Shown here one piece after another: positions 25,416 to 33,399 of a stretch of 50,535 nucleotides of DNA (position 1 is the first letter of the stretch; every line of letters starts with the position of its first letter). The notes under the pieces are model-generated. The model was given only the letters and a program-made list of their open reading frames with translations. It had not been told where the DNA came from and ran no database searches. The position numbers were made by a program, and so were the translations under genes. Source of the stretch: an uncultured Dorea sp. (GTDB taxonomy: Bacteria > Bacillota > Clostridia > Lachnospirales > Lachnospiraceae); the NCBI GenBank assembly GCA_910584615.1, contig CAJUAM010000024.1:1-50535 (forward strand). Reading direction: 5' to 3'.

Positions 25416-26963
25416 TTATTTCTCAGATTTTCTGCGGCTTATAAAGAACAGTGCTGCAGCAATGATCATAATGAGACATCCGCCGATAGTAAAGATCGTA
25501 GTACCGATACCACCGGTTGACGGAAGTGAGCTAAGCTCTGAATCATGGAAGTTAAGTCCGTCATTAAATCCTTCTATCTGCGCATACGCTCCTTCTATCT
25601 CATATTCTGTTTTGGTTGTTATATGCACTACACCGTTTTCATCTGTCGTCTTATCTTCTGTTGTTCCCTTCTCTACCAGACCTTCGCCCTCAAATACGAG
25701 TTTTCTGTATTCCTCGTCAATCGCGTAACCTTCCGGAGCTTTCGTCTCCTTTATCCAGTATGTCTTCTGAATATCCAGACCGTCAAATTTGACTTTTCCA
25801 TCTTCTCCTACTGCTACATTCACATACCCGGCAACCGGCTTCAGTGATTTACCGTTAACCACTTCAATCCCCGATACTCCTGTTACATCTTCGCCATCAA
25901 CCACTTCTGTATAAAGAGTGAACTCTGCTCCGGTAAGTGGTTTGCTTCCATCTGTATTCGTCTTCGTAATCTCAGCAGATGTAGTCGGAATGATAACTTC
26001 GTGCTTTGAACCTGATCCGTTGCTTCCTGTTGATTCGGCCACGTTTTCTATCGTTCCCTGTGCATCCTCGTCGATTACTACCGTATACGTGATCACCAAG
26101 TCTTTTCCTGCATATTCGCTGTTATATTTGCCTGCATCTAAATTGGCAACAAATCCTGTCAATCCTTCATTCTCGACTACAAGAAAGCCATTGTTGGTAA
26201 TGTCGGTCTCCGTCTCTCCATCTTTAATCTTTACTGTTACTGTACCAGTCTTAAGCGTACCGCCTTTTGTTATCGTATCCTTTATTTGAAATGATTTTGT
26301 TTCATCTTTTTCAAAATAAGGGTATTTAGCTGTAACCTGATATTCTACTTCATCGCCGGCTGCTACTGTCTTATCATTGTCTCCATCACCTTTATTTACA
26401 ATGTCCTTTTCAATCTTTACAGACTCGCCTTTCGCTGTCACTTCTGCATTCTGAAGTATGCCTTCTGAATATCCGACATAAGCGATCATATTGTTATATT
26501 TGTACTCATTCGTCGTATCCGCCGCCTGAATCACATATAATCCGGCTCCTCCAACCTCAAATGCTACTCTTCTGTCTGCGCCTGCTGTCTGTTCTGTGGC
26601 TGCATCCGTTGTAAATCCTTCAAAATTCATAGCAGACAAGTTCGGATTGATTGCTCCGGCCGCCGCATCAGCGTTTGCGCCGCCGGCTTCTACCGCTTTC
26701 TTAATCTGCTCTAATGTCATTCCAAAAGTATCATCGTTATATCCATCAACCCACTTCCATCTTCCGGCAGGGTCAAGTTCTACGATTTTCTTATATGTTA
26801 CCTTTGAACCTTCATTGAGCTCCTTCACAGTAATCGTAGCCGTCTGCTGCGGCTTGCTTGAACCTGCGCCCTCTTCAGGTTCTGTCGCAAATGCTGTCAT
26901 GCTCATTCCGAGCACCATTGCCAGTGATAACATCACTGCGAAAAGTTTTTTCATTTTCTTCAT
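25416..26963 (-). CDS. Major pilin, LPxTG-anchored, isopeptide-forming
   Basis: 515 residues. Signal peptide 1-26 (LFAVMLSLAMVLGMSMTAFA). N-terminal fimbrial domain, then a middle domain beginning VKIEKDIVNKGDGDNDKTV and containing YQVTAKYPYFEKDETK, whose lysines are candidates for pilin linkage. A C-terminal Cna-B/SpaA-like domain has the E-box YWIKETKAPEGYA. It ends with LPSTGGIGTTIFTIGGC, a hydrophobic stretch and RRKSEK, a full sortase signal. Organisation and length match SpaA-type backbone pilins. It lies between the large adhesin gene and two class C sortases. A 118-base gap upstream with two alternative hairpins may hold an extra promoter or processing site. Confidence 0.93.
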   Translation of the reverse strand: MKKMKKLFAVMLSLAMVLGMSMTAFATEPEEGAGSSKPQQTATITVKELNEGSKVTYKKIVELDPAGRWKWVDGYNDDTFGMTLEQIKKAVEAGGANADAAAGAINPNLSAMNFEGFTTDAATEQTAGADRRVAFEVGGAGLYVIQAADTTNEYKYNNMIAYVGYSEGILQNAEVTAKGESVKIEKDIVNKGDGDNDKTVAAGDEVEYQVTAKYPYFEKDETKSFQIKDTITKGGTLKTGTVTVKIKDGETETDITNNGFLVVENEGLTGFVANLDAGKYNSEYAGKDLVITYTVVIDEDAQGTIENVAESTGSNGSGSKHEVIIPTTSAEITKTNTDGSKPLTGAEFTLYTEVVDGEDVTGVSGIEVVNGKSLKPVAGYVNVAVGEDGKVKFDGLDIQKTYWIKETKAPEGYAIDEEYRKLVFEGEGLVEKGTTEDKTTDENGVVHITTKTEYEIEGAYAQIEGFNDGLNFHDSELSSLPSTGGIGTTIFTIGGCLIMIIAAALFFISRRKSEK

Positions 26964-27034
26964 CTCTTTTCTCCTTCTCCTTTTTTATAATAAAAGTTAC
27001 TGCACAGTGTATATATGGTTTTTCTTACATACAA

Positions 27035-27067
27035 CGCGCTTCTCTATGCGCGGTATAACTTCCGCGC
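27035..27067 (-). other. Two mutually exclusive hairpins upstream of the pilin gene
   Basis: In the minus-strand transcript GCGCGG (27062-27067) can pair with CCGCGC (27048-27053), and the GCGC core of that second segment can instead pair with the segment at 27035-27039. The alternatives share bases, as in attenuators, but no U-tract follows. They sit between the adhesin stop and the pilin start. Confidence 0.35.
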
Positions 27068-27081
27068 AAATCACTTATGTT

Positions 27082-30000
27082 CTACCTTTGCAGCACCTCC
27101 CCATATTTTCTTTTATATGCTGTCAACGCGATTCCTGCCATAAGCAAAAGCAGAATACCGCCGGATACTAAACCATAGATTCCGAAGCCGCCGGTACTTG
27201 GAAGTTCATACAAGTCAAAGCTATTGATATATGATGCTACTACCGTAGCAGTCTTATATGACTCAATCTGCCCTGACACTACCGTACCTTCTACGTTCGG
27301 TTGACTCGTTCCTGCATTATTTGCCGGACCCTGGCCTGACGCTTCTGCCGGTATGATTTCAGTCCTTACATCGGTATCACAATCATAATTCTGGCCGCCC
27401 AGATTCACTGATCCCGATGTTTCTGTGATCGTATAGTACGAACCCTTGGGCACATAATCTACAAGGATATATTCCCCGTTTTTTAGAGTAAAACTGCTGC
27501 CATTGGTAAGAATGAGATTCGATTCAATCACCTCTCCATTCTTATCATATTTCGTATAAGCATAATCGTCTAAAAGCTCTGTCTGATTATCTTTCTGCCG
27601 CAGCTTGATCGTAAACGTAAATTCGTCATCACCTTGGTAAAGTCCTTCTTTGCCGTTTTGTACAACTGTTTTCTGGACTTTCAGCCCTCCGTAATCCTCT
27701 GGCCTTGCCTGCTGGGTATCGGTCAAAGAAGGCAGCGTAAACTGCATCCAGCAGGTAGAGCCTGAAGCCCCGCGCTCCGTATAATAAAATCTCAGCGTGT
27801 GCTCGCCTTCCGAGCCTTTCTCCAGATAATCCCACAGATTTACATACTCTCCCACAGAAGAATGGATCCCTCCGATATCACAGACCAGTTTTCCATCTAA
27901 AAATACCCACATGTCGTCATCCCCAAAGAAATAGTATTCTAAAGGTCCGACATAATCTTTCGATAAATCAAACTTAACGTCATAGTACATGCCAAAAAAG
28001 CTATTGTGCGCTAATCCATCATCACTTACCGGCAGAGCCATCCCTGCGTTTGTCTTGCCCGAATCATTAACTTTTCCGAATTCTATATCACCGTTACCAG
28101 CACCGTCCATAGGCCAGAAATTATTTGTCCATATATGCATATAAGGATCTCTAGTTCCGCACTTCGGGTGATTGAACTGGTCTAAATCCGCTCTTGACGT
28201 CAATCCCTCTGCCTGTGCTGTCTTTAGTGTATAAGTATCTCCGTTCCGCTCAAAAGTCAGGTTTCCGATGTATGAAGTCTTTCCTTTCGCACCGTCAGGT
28301 CCAAAAAGATTTTCCGGTCCGCTTATACCGTCAGAGAATATAATATTCCCTTTATCATCTACACCTTTCACCATTCCAAAAGTGCAGCCTGCATATACTT
28401 TGTCAGGTTGATCTTTGGGTTTGTTTCTGGCATTTATCTTATTACCATTCCATGATTCGTCCCCATAATCTGTCCCGCAATTCGCATTTCCAAAAGCATA
28501 CTTTGCCCCGCTTCCGGACCGCGGCGCGCTGTTAATCCCTCCATTCTTGGTATCCATGTTGCTGTTCCTGTCACTGATATCATAATCATAGAATGATGCG
28601 CTTTTATTTCTATTAGGATCGATCGTCGGATCATAGACCAGACGTATCACCGCGCCGTCATCAATCAATATATACGAATGATCACCAGGCTTAACCCCAG
28701 TCTCCGCATTCATATTTTCCTTCCGGTTTGTAAAATGCGTAAGCTTTTCAGCATATATATACTTTTCCCATTCGTCCTTATAACACACTGTAGTGTGATC
28801 ATGCTCTTCTTTACCGCATATAAGATTGTCATTCTCATCTTTGCATTTACTATCCTTATGAACATGAGTCTCATTTCCGCATACAGCACGCTGCACCCAT
28901 ATTTCTTTCAGTTCATAACTGTCGCTTCTGATCAATGCATTCATATAATCAATATTGGGCTGCTCGTAATATGTCTGATTTTTCCTCTCCTTATATATCT
29001 CTGTTAATAGATTCTCTGTACTGAGCTTTGTCTTTTCACCTACTCCTATATAAGGATTCTCCGGCGTCAGATAAAGAAGGTTCTGTGTAGGACTGTTACT
29101 CGGCCTGTTCCCGCCCGTCGTATCAATGACCGGAAGGTAGTGATTCTTATCAGCGCCTGCCGGTATCTCTTCTAGTCGTTTTACTCTGTCAAGATTCGCA
29201 TAATATTGCACTGAAAATGTCGGATTTGGCGTTGTCTGTGCTCTGACTGCCATCCTGCCTTTTTTCGCCGAAACAGTCATTGCCTGTATCTCCTTACCCA
29301 GATCATCGCTATTCACGACCGCCGCGCCAAGCTCAACCTGTGAATCCTCATCCAATTCATATGCCGAGATGATAATCTCTTTGTCTGTCTTTCCTTCCGA
29401 ACTGCCTTCCCTGTCCTCAGAAGTTTCTGACGCTGCTCCTTTCGCCTGCGGATCTTCTTTTGCCGCCTTGCCGGACTCTGCCACATGATCCTTCAGCTCT
29501 TCCGTCGGAGTGATCTTTGCAGTTACTTCGCACTCTGACAGATCAAGCTCCTCTTCGCCGTAAAGCATCGAATACTGCATAACCTGAAGAAGTATCTGTT
29601 CATATCCTTCCTCTTCTTCTTTCCTGGCATAATCAGCAAATGACTGGTAACTCTCGGAATCTCTTCCGAGAACCTCCACCTTGAACTCCAGTTCCTCTTT
29701 CTTATCCCCACCCTTCTCTGCTGTCAGGGCATTATCTTCCTCAGGAACATTCTCCCCGTTCACAGACTCTGCATCATGTTTTTTTGTTCCGGCATTTTCA
29801 TCGTCATCTGAAACGTGATTGTCCGGCTGGGAATCTTCGCCTGTATTGACTGTATTCTCATCTTTTTTATCATTCGCTCCGCCATCGGCAGCTTCTCGCT
29901 GCTGTGTGCCCTGCTGCTTCACGGCGTTTTCTCCATCCGCTGTCTGATCATCTGACGCCGTTTCTTTCTCTTCATCCGCAGACTGATCATCAGAGGCTGC

Positions 30001-31629
30001 TGTTTCTCCTTCATCCGCACCTTCCGAAGACTTCACGCTGTCCTCTGTTTTCTGGGGATTTTCTTCTCCTGCCGGATCTTCCTCTTCCTGACCTGGCAGG
30101 ACAGCCTTGCCCTTTACATGGAATGCTATCTTGAAAGAATCTATCTTATAGTCAAAAGTATCGTTAATGTATAACGTATTATCCTTTATGACTTTTTTCT
30201 GTTTTGATTCCTCCGGACTCTCAGGTGCTTTATCTTCTATCTCCTCCACTTTCGGAATCTCTTCTTCCTCTTTTTCCACACAAGCCTCATCATGTGTGTG
30301 CTCTTCCTTATCACAGGCTAATTCCTTATTCTCGTCATAACACGTATCATCATGTGCATGCTCTTCCTTACCGCAGATATATTCTTTATCCTCCTGCTCA
30401 TCAATGCCGGTGTCTTCTTCCTCCTGCGGAGTATCTTCCGGATCTTCCCTGGTCTTATCCTCTGAATTCTTGTCATCGGGATTTTCCTCGTTAGAATCCA
30501 TCTCATCCGCGCCGTCAGTTTCGTTCTTCTGATCACCTGTTTGTTCCTGATCCTCCCCATCCGGATCCTCAGTATCCATCGTATCCTCCGGATCTTCCTT
30601 CAAACCTTTGTAAGATTTTTCAATTTCTGTTGTCTTGATGTAGGCACGGATATACTTATCGCCTGTGCCGTATTTATTCACCTTTACTGCATTACCACTG
30701 TTTCCTTCAATAACCTTTATCTCTTTTTTCTCTATATCATAAGAAGCTACGATTCCCATCTGGAAATCCGTCTCCTCACCTTCTTTCTCAAAAAAGATGA
30801 TATCTCCGGTCAGCGGTTCATAACCATTCGGTGATGTAAGGAAACTTCCATTTATCTTTTTAAATTTGTTATACCATTTGGCCGTATCTGTTGTATTAGG
30901 AAAAACATCTGTCTCTGACAATCCCGCATAATAGATACAAAAGTTTACAAACGCGGCATCCCAGTCCGCATACGCATCATCGCAGAACTGCCCATAGCGT
31001 GTATATCCCTTATGGACACCGTCCGATGTCTTCTGGTAGTTTTTCGTGCTTTCTTTATAGCCAACCTGCTCCCTTGCGGCAATTACCAGATCCGCGCCCC
31101 ACGCATCTTTCCACTTGACATCCTGATACTGTTGATTCCACTCGGAAGGCTTTTCTATGTCGGCCTTAAGATCTACATAACAATCTTCCTCATGTGCATG
31201 CTCTTTAACATCGCAGTTCAACTCATTCACATAACAGTCTTCCGAATGTATATGCCCTTCACTTTCTTCCTTCCGGCATATCATTTCTGCCTGCTTCTCA
31301 TAGCAGTCGCTGCTGTGCGAATGCTCCTCGGACTCTTCTTCAGGACATATGAGCACCTCTTCCTCTTTATAACAGTCCTCACTGTGCTGATGGCCTTCTG
31401 ACTCAGCCACGTCACACACAAGAACTTCTTCATAACACTTATCACTATGTTCATGCTCCTTCATTCCGCAGGTCGCTTCACCTGTCATGGCAATTCCTGA
31501 ACGTCCAAGCCCCCATATAACTCCGCCGGCTACGATGACACTAAAAAACGCAGTGAGTAAAACCAGCTGTCTGTATCTCTTACGACGCTGTTCAATTGTC
31601 TTCAAGCGATCTTTTATAAGTTTCTGCAT
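27082..31629 (-). CDS. Giant LPxTG adhesin with Cys-His repeats, CHAP-like and fibro-slime domains
   Basis: 1515 residues. Basic N-terminus and signal/membrane segment (about 20-45). Five C-x(5-9)-H-x-H-x(4)-C repeats follow (54-150), e.g. CGMKEHEHSDKCY. A CHAP/NlpC-like domain comes next (about 175-335) in which the usual WCA catalytic motif reads WDAAFVNFC (D224). Two more Cys-His repeats (419-450) are followed by a long acidic disordered region. Two further repeats lie near 910-950. Then come a fibro-slime domain (DVKFDLSKDYVGPLEYYFFG, FGDDDMWVFLDGKLV, GGIHSSVGEY), a Cna-B-like domain, and the sorting signal LPSTGGFGIYG with a membrane helix and basic tail. It is the likely pilus tip or cell-wall adhesin, directly upstream of the pilin gene. 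Confidence 0.9.
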   Translation of the reverse strand: MQKLIKDRLKTIEQRRKRYRQLVLLTAFFSVIVAGGVIWGLGRSGIAMTGEATCGMKEHEHSDKCYEEVLVCDVAESEGHQHSEDCYKEEEVLICPEEESEEHSHSSDCYEKQAEMICRKEESEGHIHSEDCYVNELNCDVKEHAHEEDCYVDLKADIEKPSEWNQQYQDVKWKDAWGADLVIAAREQVGYKESTKNYQKTSDGVHKGYTRYGQFCDDAYADWDAAFVNFCIYYAGLSETDVFPNTTDTAKWYNKFKKINGSFLTSPNGYEPLTGDIIFFEKEGEETDFQMGIVASYDIEKKEIKVIEGNSGNAVKVNKYGTGDKYIRAYIKTTEIEKSYKGLKEDPEDTMDTEDPDGEDQEQTGDQKNETDGADEMDSNEENPDDKNSEDKTREDPEDTPQEEEDTGIDEQEDKEYICGKEEHAHDDTCYDENKELACDKEEHTHDEACVEKEEEEIPKVEEIEDKAPESPEESKQKKVIKDNTLYINDTFDYKIDSFKIAFHVKGKAVLPGQEEEDPAGEENPQKTEDSVKSSEGADEGETAASDDQSADEEKETASDDQTADGENAVKQQGTQQREAADGGANDKKDENTVNTGEDSQPDNHVSDDDENAGTKKHDAESVNGENVPEEDNALTAEKGGDKKEELEFKVEVLGRDSESYQSFADYARKEEEEGYEQILLQVMQYSMLYGEEELDLSECEVTAKITPTEELKDHVAESGKAAKEDPQAKGAASETSEDREGSSEGKTDKEIIISAYELDEDSQVELGAAVVNSDDLGKEIQAMTVSAKKGRMAVRAQTTPNPTFSVQYYANLDRVKRLEEIPAGADKNHYLPVIDTTGGNRPSNSPTQNLLYLTPENPYIGVGEKTKLSTENLLTEIYKERKNQTYYEQPNIDYMNALIRSDSYELKEIWVQRAVCGNETHVHKDSKCKDENDNLICGKEEHDHTTVCYKDEWEKYIYAEKLTHFTNRKENMNAETGVKPGDHSYILIDDGAVIRLVYDPTIDPNRNKSASFYDYDISDRNSNMDTKNGGINSAPRSGSGAKYAFGNANCGTDYGDESWNGNKINARNKPKDQPDKVYAGCTFGMVKGVDDKGNIIFSDGISGPENLFGPDGAKGKTSYIGNLTFERNGDTYTLKTAQAEGLTSRADLDQFNHPKCGTRDPYMHIWTNNFWPMDGAGNGDIEFGKVNDSGKTNAGMALPVSDDGLAHNSFFGMYYDVKFDLSKDYVGPLEYYFFGDDDMWVFLDGKLVCDIGGIHSSVGEYVNLWDYLEKGSEGEHTLRFYYTERGASGSTCWMQFTLPSLTDTQQARPEDYGGLKVQKTVVQNGKEGLYQGDDEFTFTIKLRQKDNQTELLDDYAYTKYDKNGEVIESNLILTNGSSFTLKNGEYILVDYVPKGSYYTITETSGSVNLGGQNYDCDTDVRTEIIPAEASGQGPANNAGTSQPNVEGTVVSGQIESYKTATVVASYINSFDLYELPSTGGFGIYGLVSGGILLLLMAGIALTAYKRKYGEVLQR

Positions 31630-31641
31630 CTCTTCACCTTC

Positions 31642-32241
31642 CTAGTGCATAATTCCCAATCGGGCCAACGGCCACATTCTAAATACTACCTTTCCAACAA
31701 TCTGTTCCTTTTTCACACATCCAATTGACTTAATACGGCTATCCACTGAGATCCCCCTGTTATCTCCCAGCACAAATACTGTATCCCCTGGTATCTCAAG
31801 CGGAAATTCCTGCTCACATGTACCTAACATCTTCCCACTCAGATACGGTTCGTCAATCACTGTCCCGTTGACAGACACATTGCCGTCAACATCAATTTCT
31901 ATATCATCTCCCGCGCCTGCTATCACACGCTTTAGAAGTATCTTCCCCCCATAGTAGAATCCAACTACATCTCCGATCTCAATCTGTTCTGTCTGACGGA
32001 TGAAGACTATCTCTCCATCTTCCATCGTTGGCGACATGCTCTCTCCGCTAATCTGTATCAGCACAAATATCCTTGTTACCATCAAGGCGGTTATTGCGGC
32101 TATTACAACCAATCCTCCCGCTATATTCAAGAGCGTCCTGCTAAATTCTCTCCTCACCGTCTCTCTCATCAACTCCTCTTTTAGAGCCTCGATAGAAGGT
32201 ATCTCTGAAAGATCCGGCCTTTTTCGCTTTTCCTCACTCAT
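31642..32241 (-). CDS. lepB: Signal peptidase I (LepB type)
   Basis: 199 residues from the ATG at 32241. One N-terminal membrane helix, then the catalytic serine in ISGESMSPTMEDGEIVFI. The catalytic lysine is in KILLKRVIAGAGDDIEI, and box E is VFVLGDNRGISVDSR. The Ser-Lys dyad separates it from the SipW enzyme at the other end of the locus. Pilus loci often carry their own signal peptidase for pilin precursors. Its start overlaps the stop of the preceding coiled-coil gene (ATGAGTGA), so translation is coupled. An ATG at 32250 is possible but lies further inside the upstream gene. Confidence 0.94.
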   Translation of the reverse strand: MSEEKRKRPDLSEIPSIEALKEELMRETVRREFSRTLLNIAGGLVVIAAITALMVTRIFVLIQISGESMSPTMEDGEIVFIRQTEQIEIGDVVGFYYGGKILLKRVIAGAGDDIEIDVDGNVSVNGTVIDEPYLSGKMLGTCEQEFPLEIPGDTVFVLGDNRGISVDSRIKSIGCVKKEQIVGKVVFRMWPLARLGIMH

Positions 32242-32785
32242 GGATATCACCCATATATGCAGATGGATCTTTAATATCTTTTTGCATCCGCACTATCGTC
32301 TCATCTGTACCCGTTCTTACTGAACGGGATGATGACGAAAACTCCCGCCGGACAGACGATAAGTTAGCTCTCCTTCTGGGAGCCTGCTGCCATCCATTTT
32401 CAAGGGCAGCCTGCTTTTCTCTCTCACAGAGCTTCCGCACATTCTCCAAGTACTGATCCGCGCATCTTTGAGCCGCTTCAAATATACCATTCAGCCTAAG
32501 CGACGCTTCCGCAATCGAACCAGCCTCCGCAATCTCTATCTCTCTCATCATCTTCATATCTTCAATCGTACGTTGAAGTTCTGCAATCTTCGCATCTTTT
32601 TCATTAAGGCGGGCATCTTTCACATTCAGTTTTTCCTTCAGACGTTCATAGCTTTCCTCCATCGCCGCCATTGCCGCATTGACTTTCTCCGTCTCTTTCT
32701 GCATCCGTTCTGTCTCTTCACACTGAACGAGAAGCATCTGTAAGAGTTCTTTTCTGTTCAATTTGCGCAACTCTTTATTTGCCAT
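32234..32785 (-). CDS. Coiled-coil protein of unknown function in the pilus locus
   Basis: 183 residues from the ATG at 32785 (GGGATAAG just upstream). Soluble, with no signal peptide. Heptad-like coiled coil over about 10-90 (RKELLQMLLVQCEETERMQK onward, then ERLKEKLNVKDARLNEKDAK). A second helical region follows (EAGSIAEASLRLNGIFEAAQ, then ENVRKLCEREK), then a basic, Ser-rich tail (RRRANLSSVRREFSSSSRS). The middle resembles the DivIVA/ATPase-subunit style of scaffold helices, but I recognise no family with confidence. Similar small coiled-coil genes next to lepB and sortases suggest a cytoplasmic scaffold for secretion or placement of pili. That is inference. Confidence 0.65.
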   Translation of the reverse strand: MANKELRKLNRKELLQMLLVQCEETERMQKETEKVNAAMAAMEESYERLKEKLNVKDARLNEKDAKIAELQRTIEDMKMMREIEIAEAGSIAEASLRLNGIFEAAQRCADQYLENVRKLCEREKQAALENGWQQAPRRRANLSSVRREFSSSSRSVRTGTDETIVRMQKDIKDPSAYMGDIHE

Positions 32786-32796
32786 CTTATCCCTTC

Positions 32797-33276
32797 TCAC
32801 TCTTTGCAATTGTCTTGTGCATTATCAAGTGTACCATCAATAATTTTCACCAGCTCCAACGCAGATCTAAAATACACCGTTTTGTCTTCTTCCAAATATG
32901 TGACCCTTCCTTGCCAGCTGCTATGCTGCCGATGCTGTACACGTACAACAAAAGTCCCTATATCTCCACGCTTTTCCAATAACTCTTCATCCTTCATTAT
33001 CCTCACCAGCTCTTTCTTTTGATAATCATGTACACGTCCGTATATATCCCGGTCTCCGTTCCCCGCATACGGGAATCCCAGAGCATTGAAAAGCTCCTCA
33101 GAAGTTCGTATCACTTTCTCATAGCTTTGAAATCTGATTCCTTCTTTTTCATATCCATGATACAGACGGCCTTCGATCATTTCCCTGTCTCTGCTGTCAA
33201 CACATAACACCATTCCGTTCGGTGTGCCGATGTAATGTCCGGATCTTCTCATCTGTATCACGTCCTTTCCGCACAT
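32797..33276 (-). CDS. Small protein of unknown function, first gene after the pilus regulator
   Basis: 159 residues if it starts at 33276 (AAGG six bases upstream), or 151 residues from the ATG at 33252 (AAGGAC nine bases upstream, MRRSGHYIGTPNG); both starts are credible. No signal peptide or membrane helix. Mixed alpha/beta composition with SWQGRVTYLEEDKTVYFRS and a C-terminal helix (ALELVKIIDGTLDNA). The part GTFVVRVQHRQHSSWQGRVT looks like a small beta-barrel or PilZ-like fold, but the PilZ RxxxR and D/NxSxxG motifs are not evident, so I make no functional call. It lies just downstream of three direct repeats that may bind the regulator. Confidence 0.6.
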   Translation of the reverse strand: MCGKDVIQMRRSGHYIGTPNGMVLCVDSRDREMIEGRLYHGYEKEGIRFQSYEKVIRTSEELFNALGFPYAGNGDRDIYGRVHDYQKKELVRIMKDEELLEKRGDIGTFVVRVQHRQHSSWQGRVTYLEEDKTVYFRSALELVKIIDGTLDNAQDNCKE

Positions 33277-33312
33277 ACTTTTCCTTATGTTATCATCTTA
33301 ACAGTCCTATAC

Positions 33313-33356
33313 TATCCATCAGACTATCCATTACACAATTTTTTGCGTATATCCAT
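33313..33356 (-). promoter_or_regulatory. Three direct heptamer repeats upstream of the pilus operon
   Basis: ATGGATA occurs three times on the minus strand (33313-33319, 33325-33331, 33350-33356), with starts 12 and 25 bases apart. Tandem heptamers near the -35 are the known binding pattern of SARP/BTAD activators, and the gene just upstream encodes a BTAD protein. TATAGG (33306-33311) could be the -10. Confidence 0.45.
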
Positions 33357-33399
33357 GTTTTTTTGCCAGTAAACTAATTCCCTGAAAACATATACCCTC

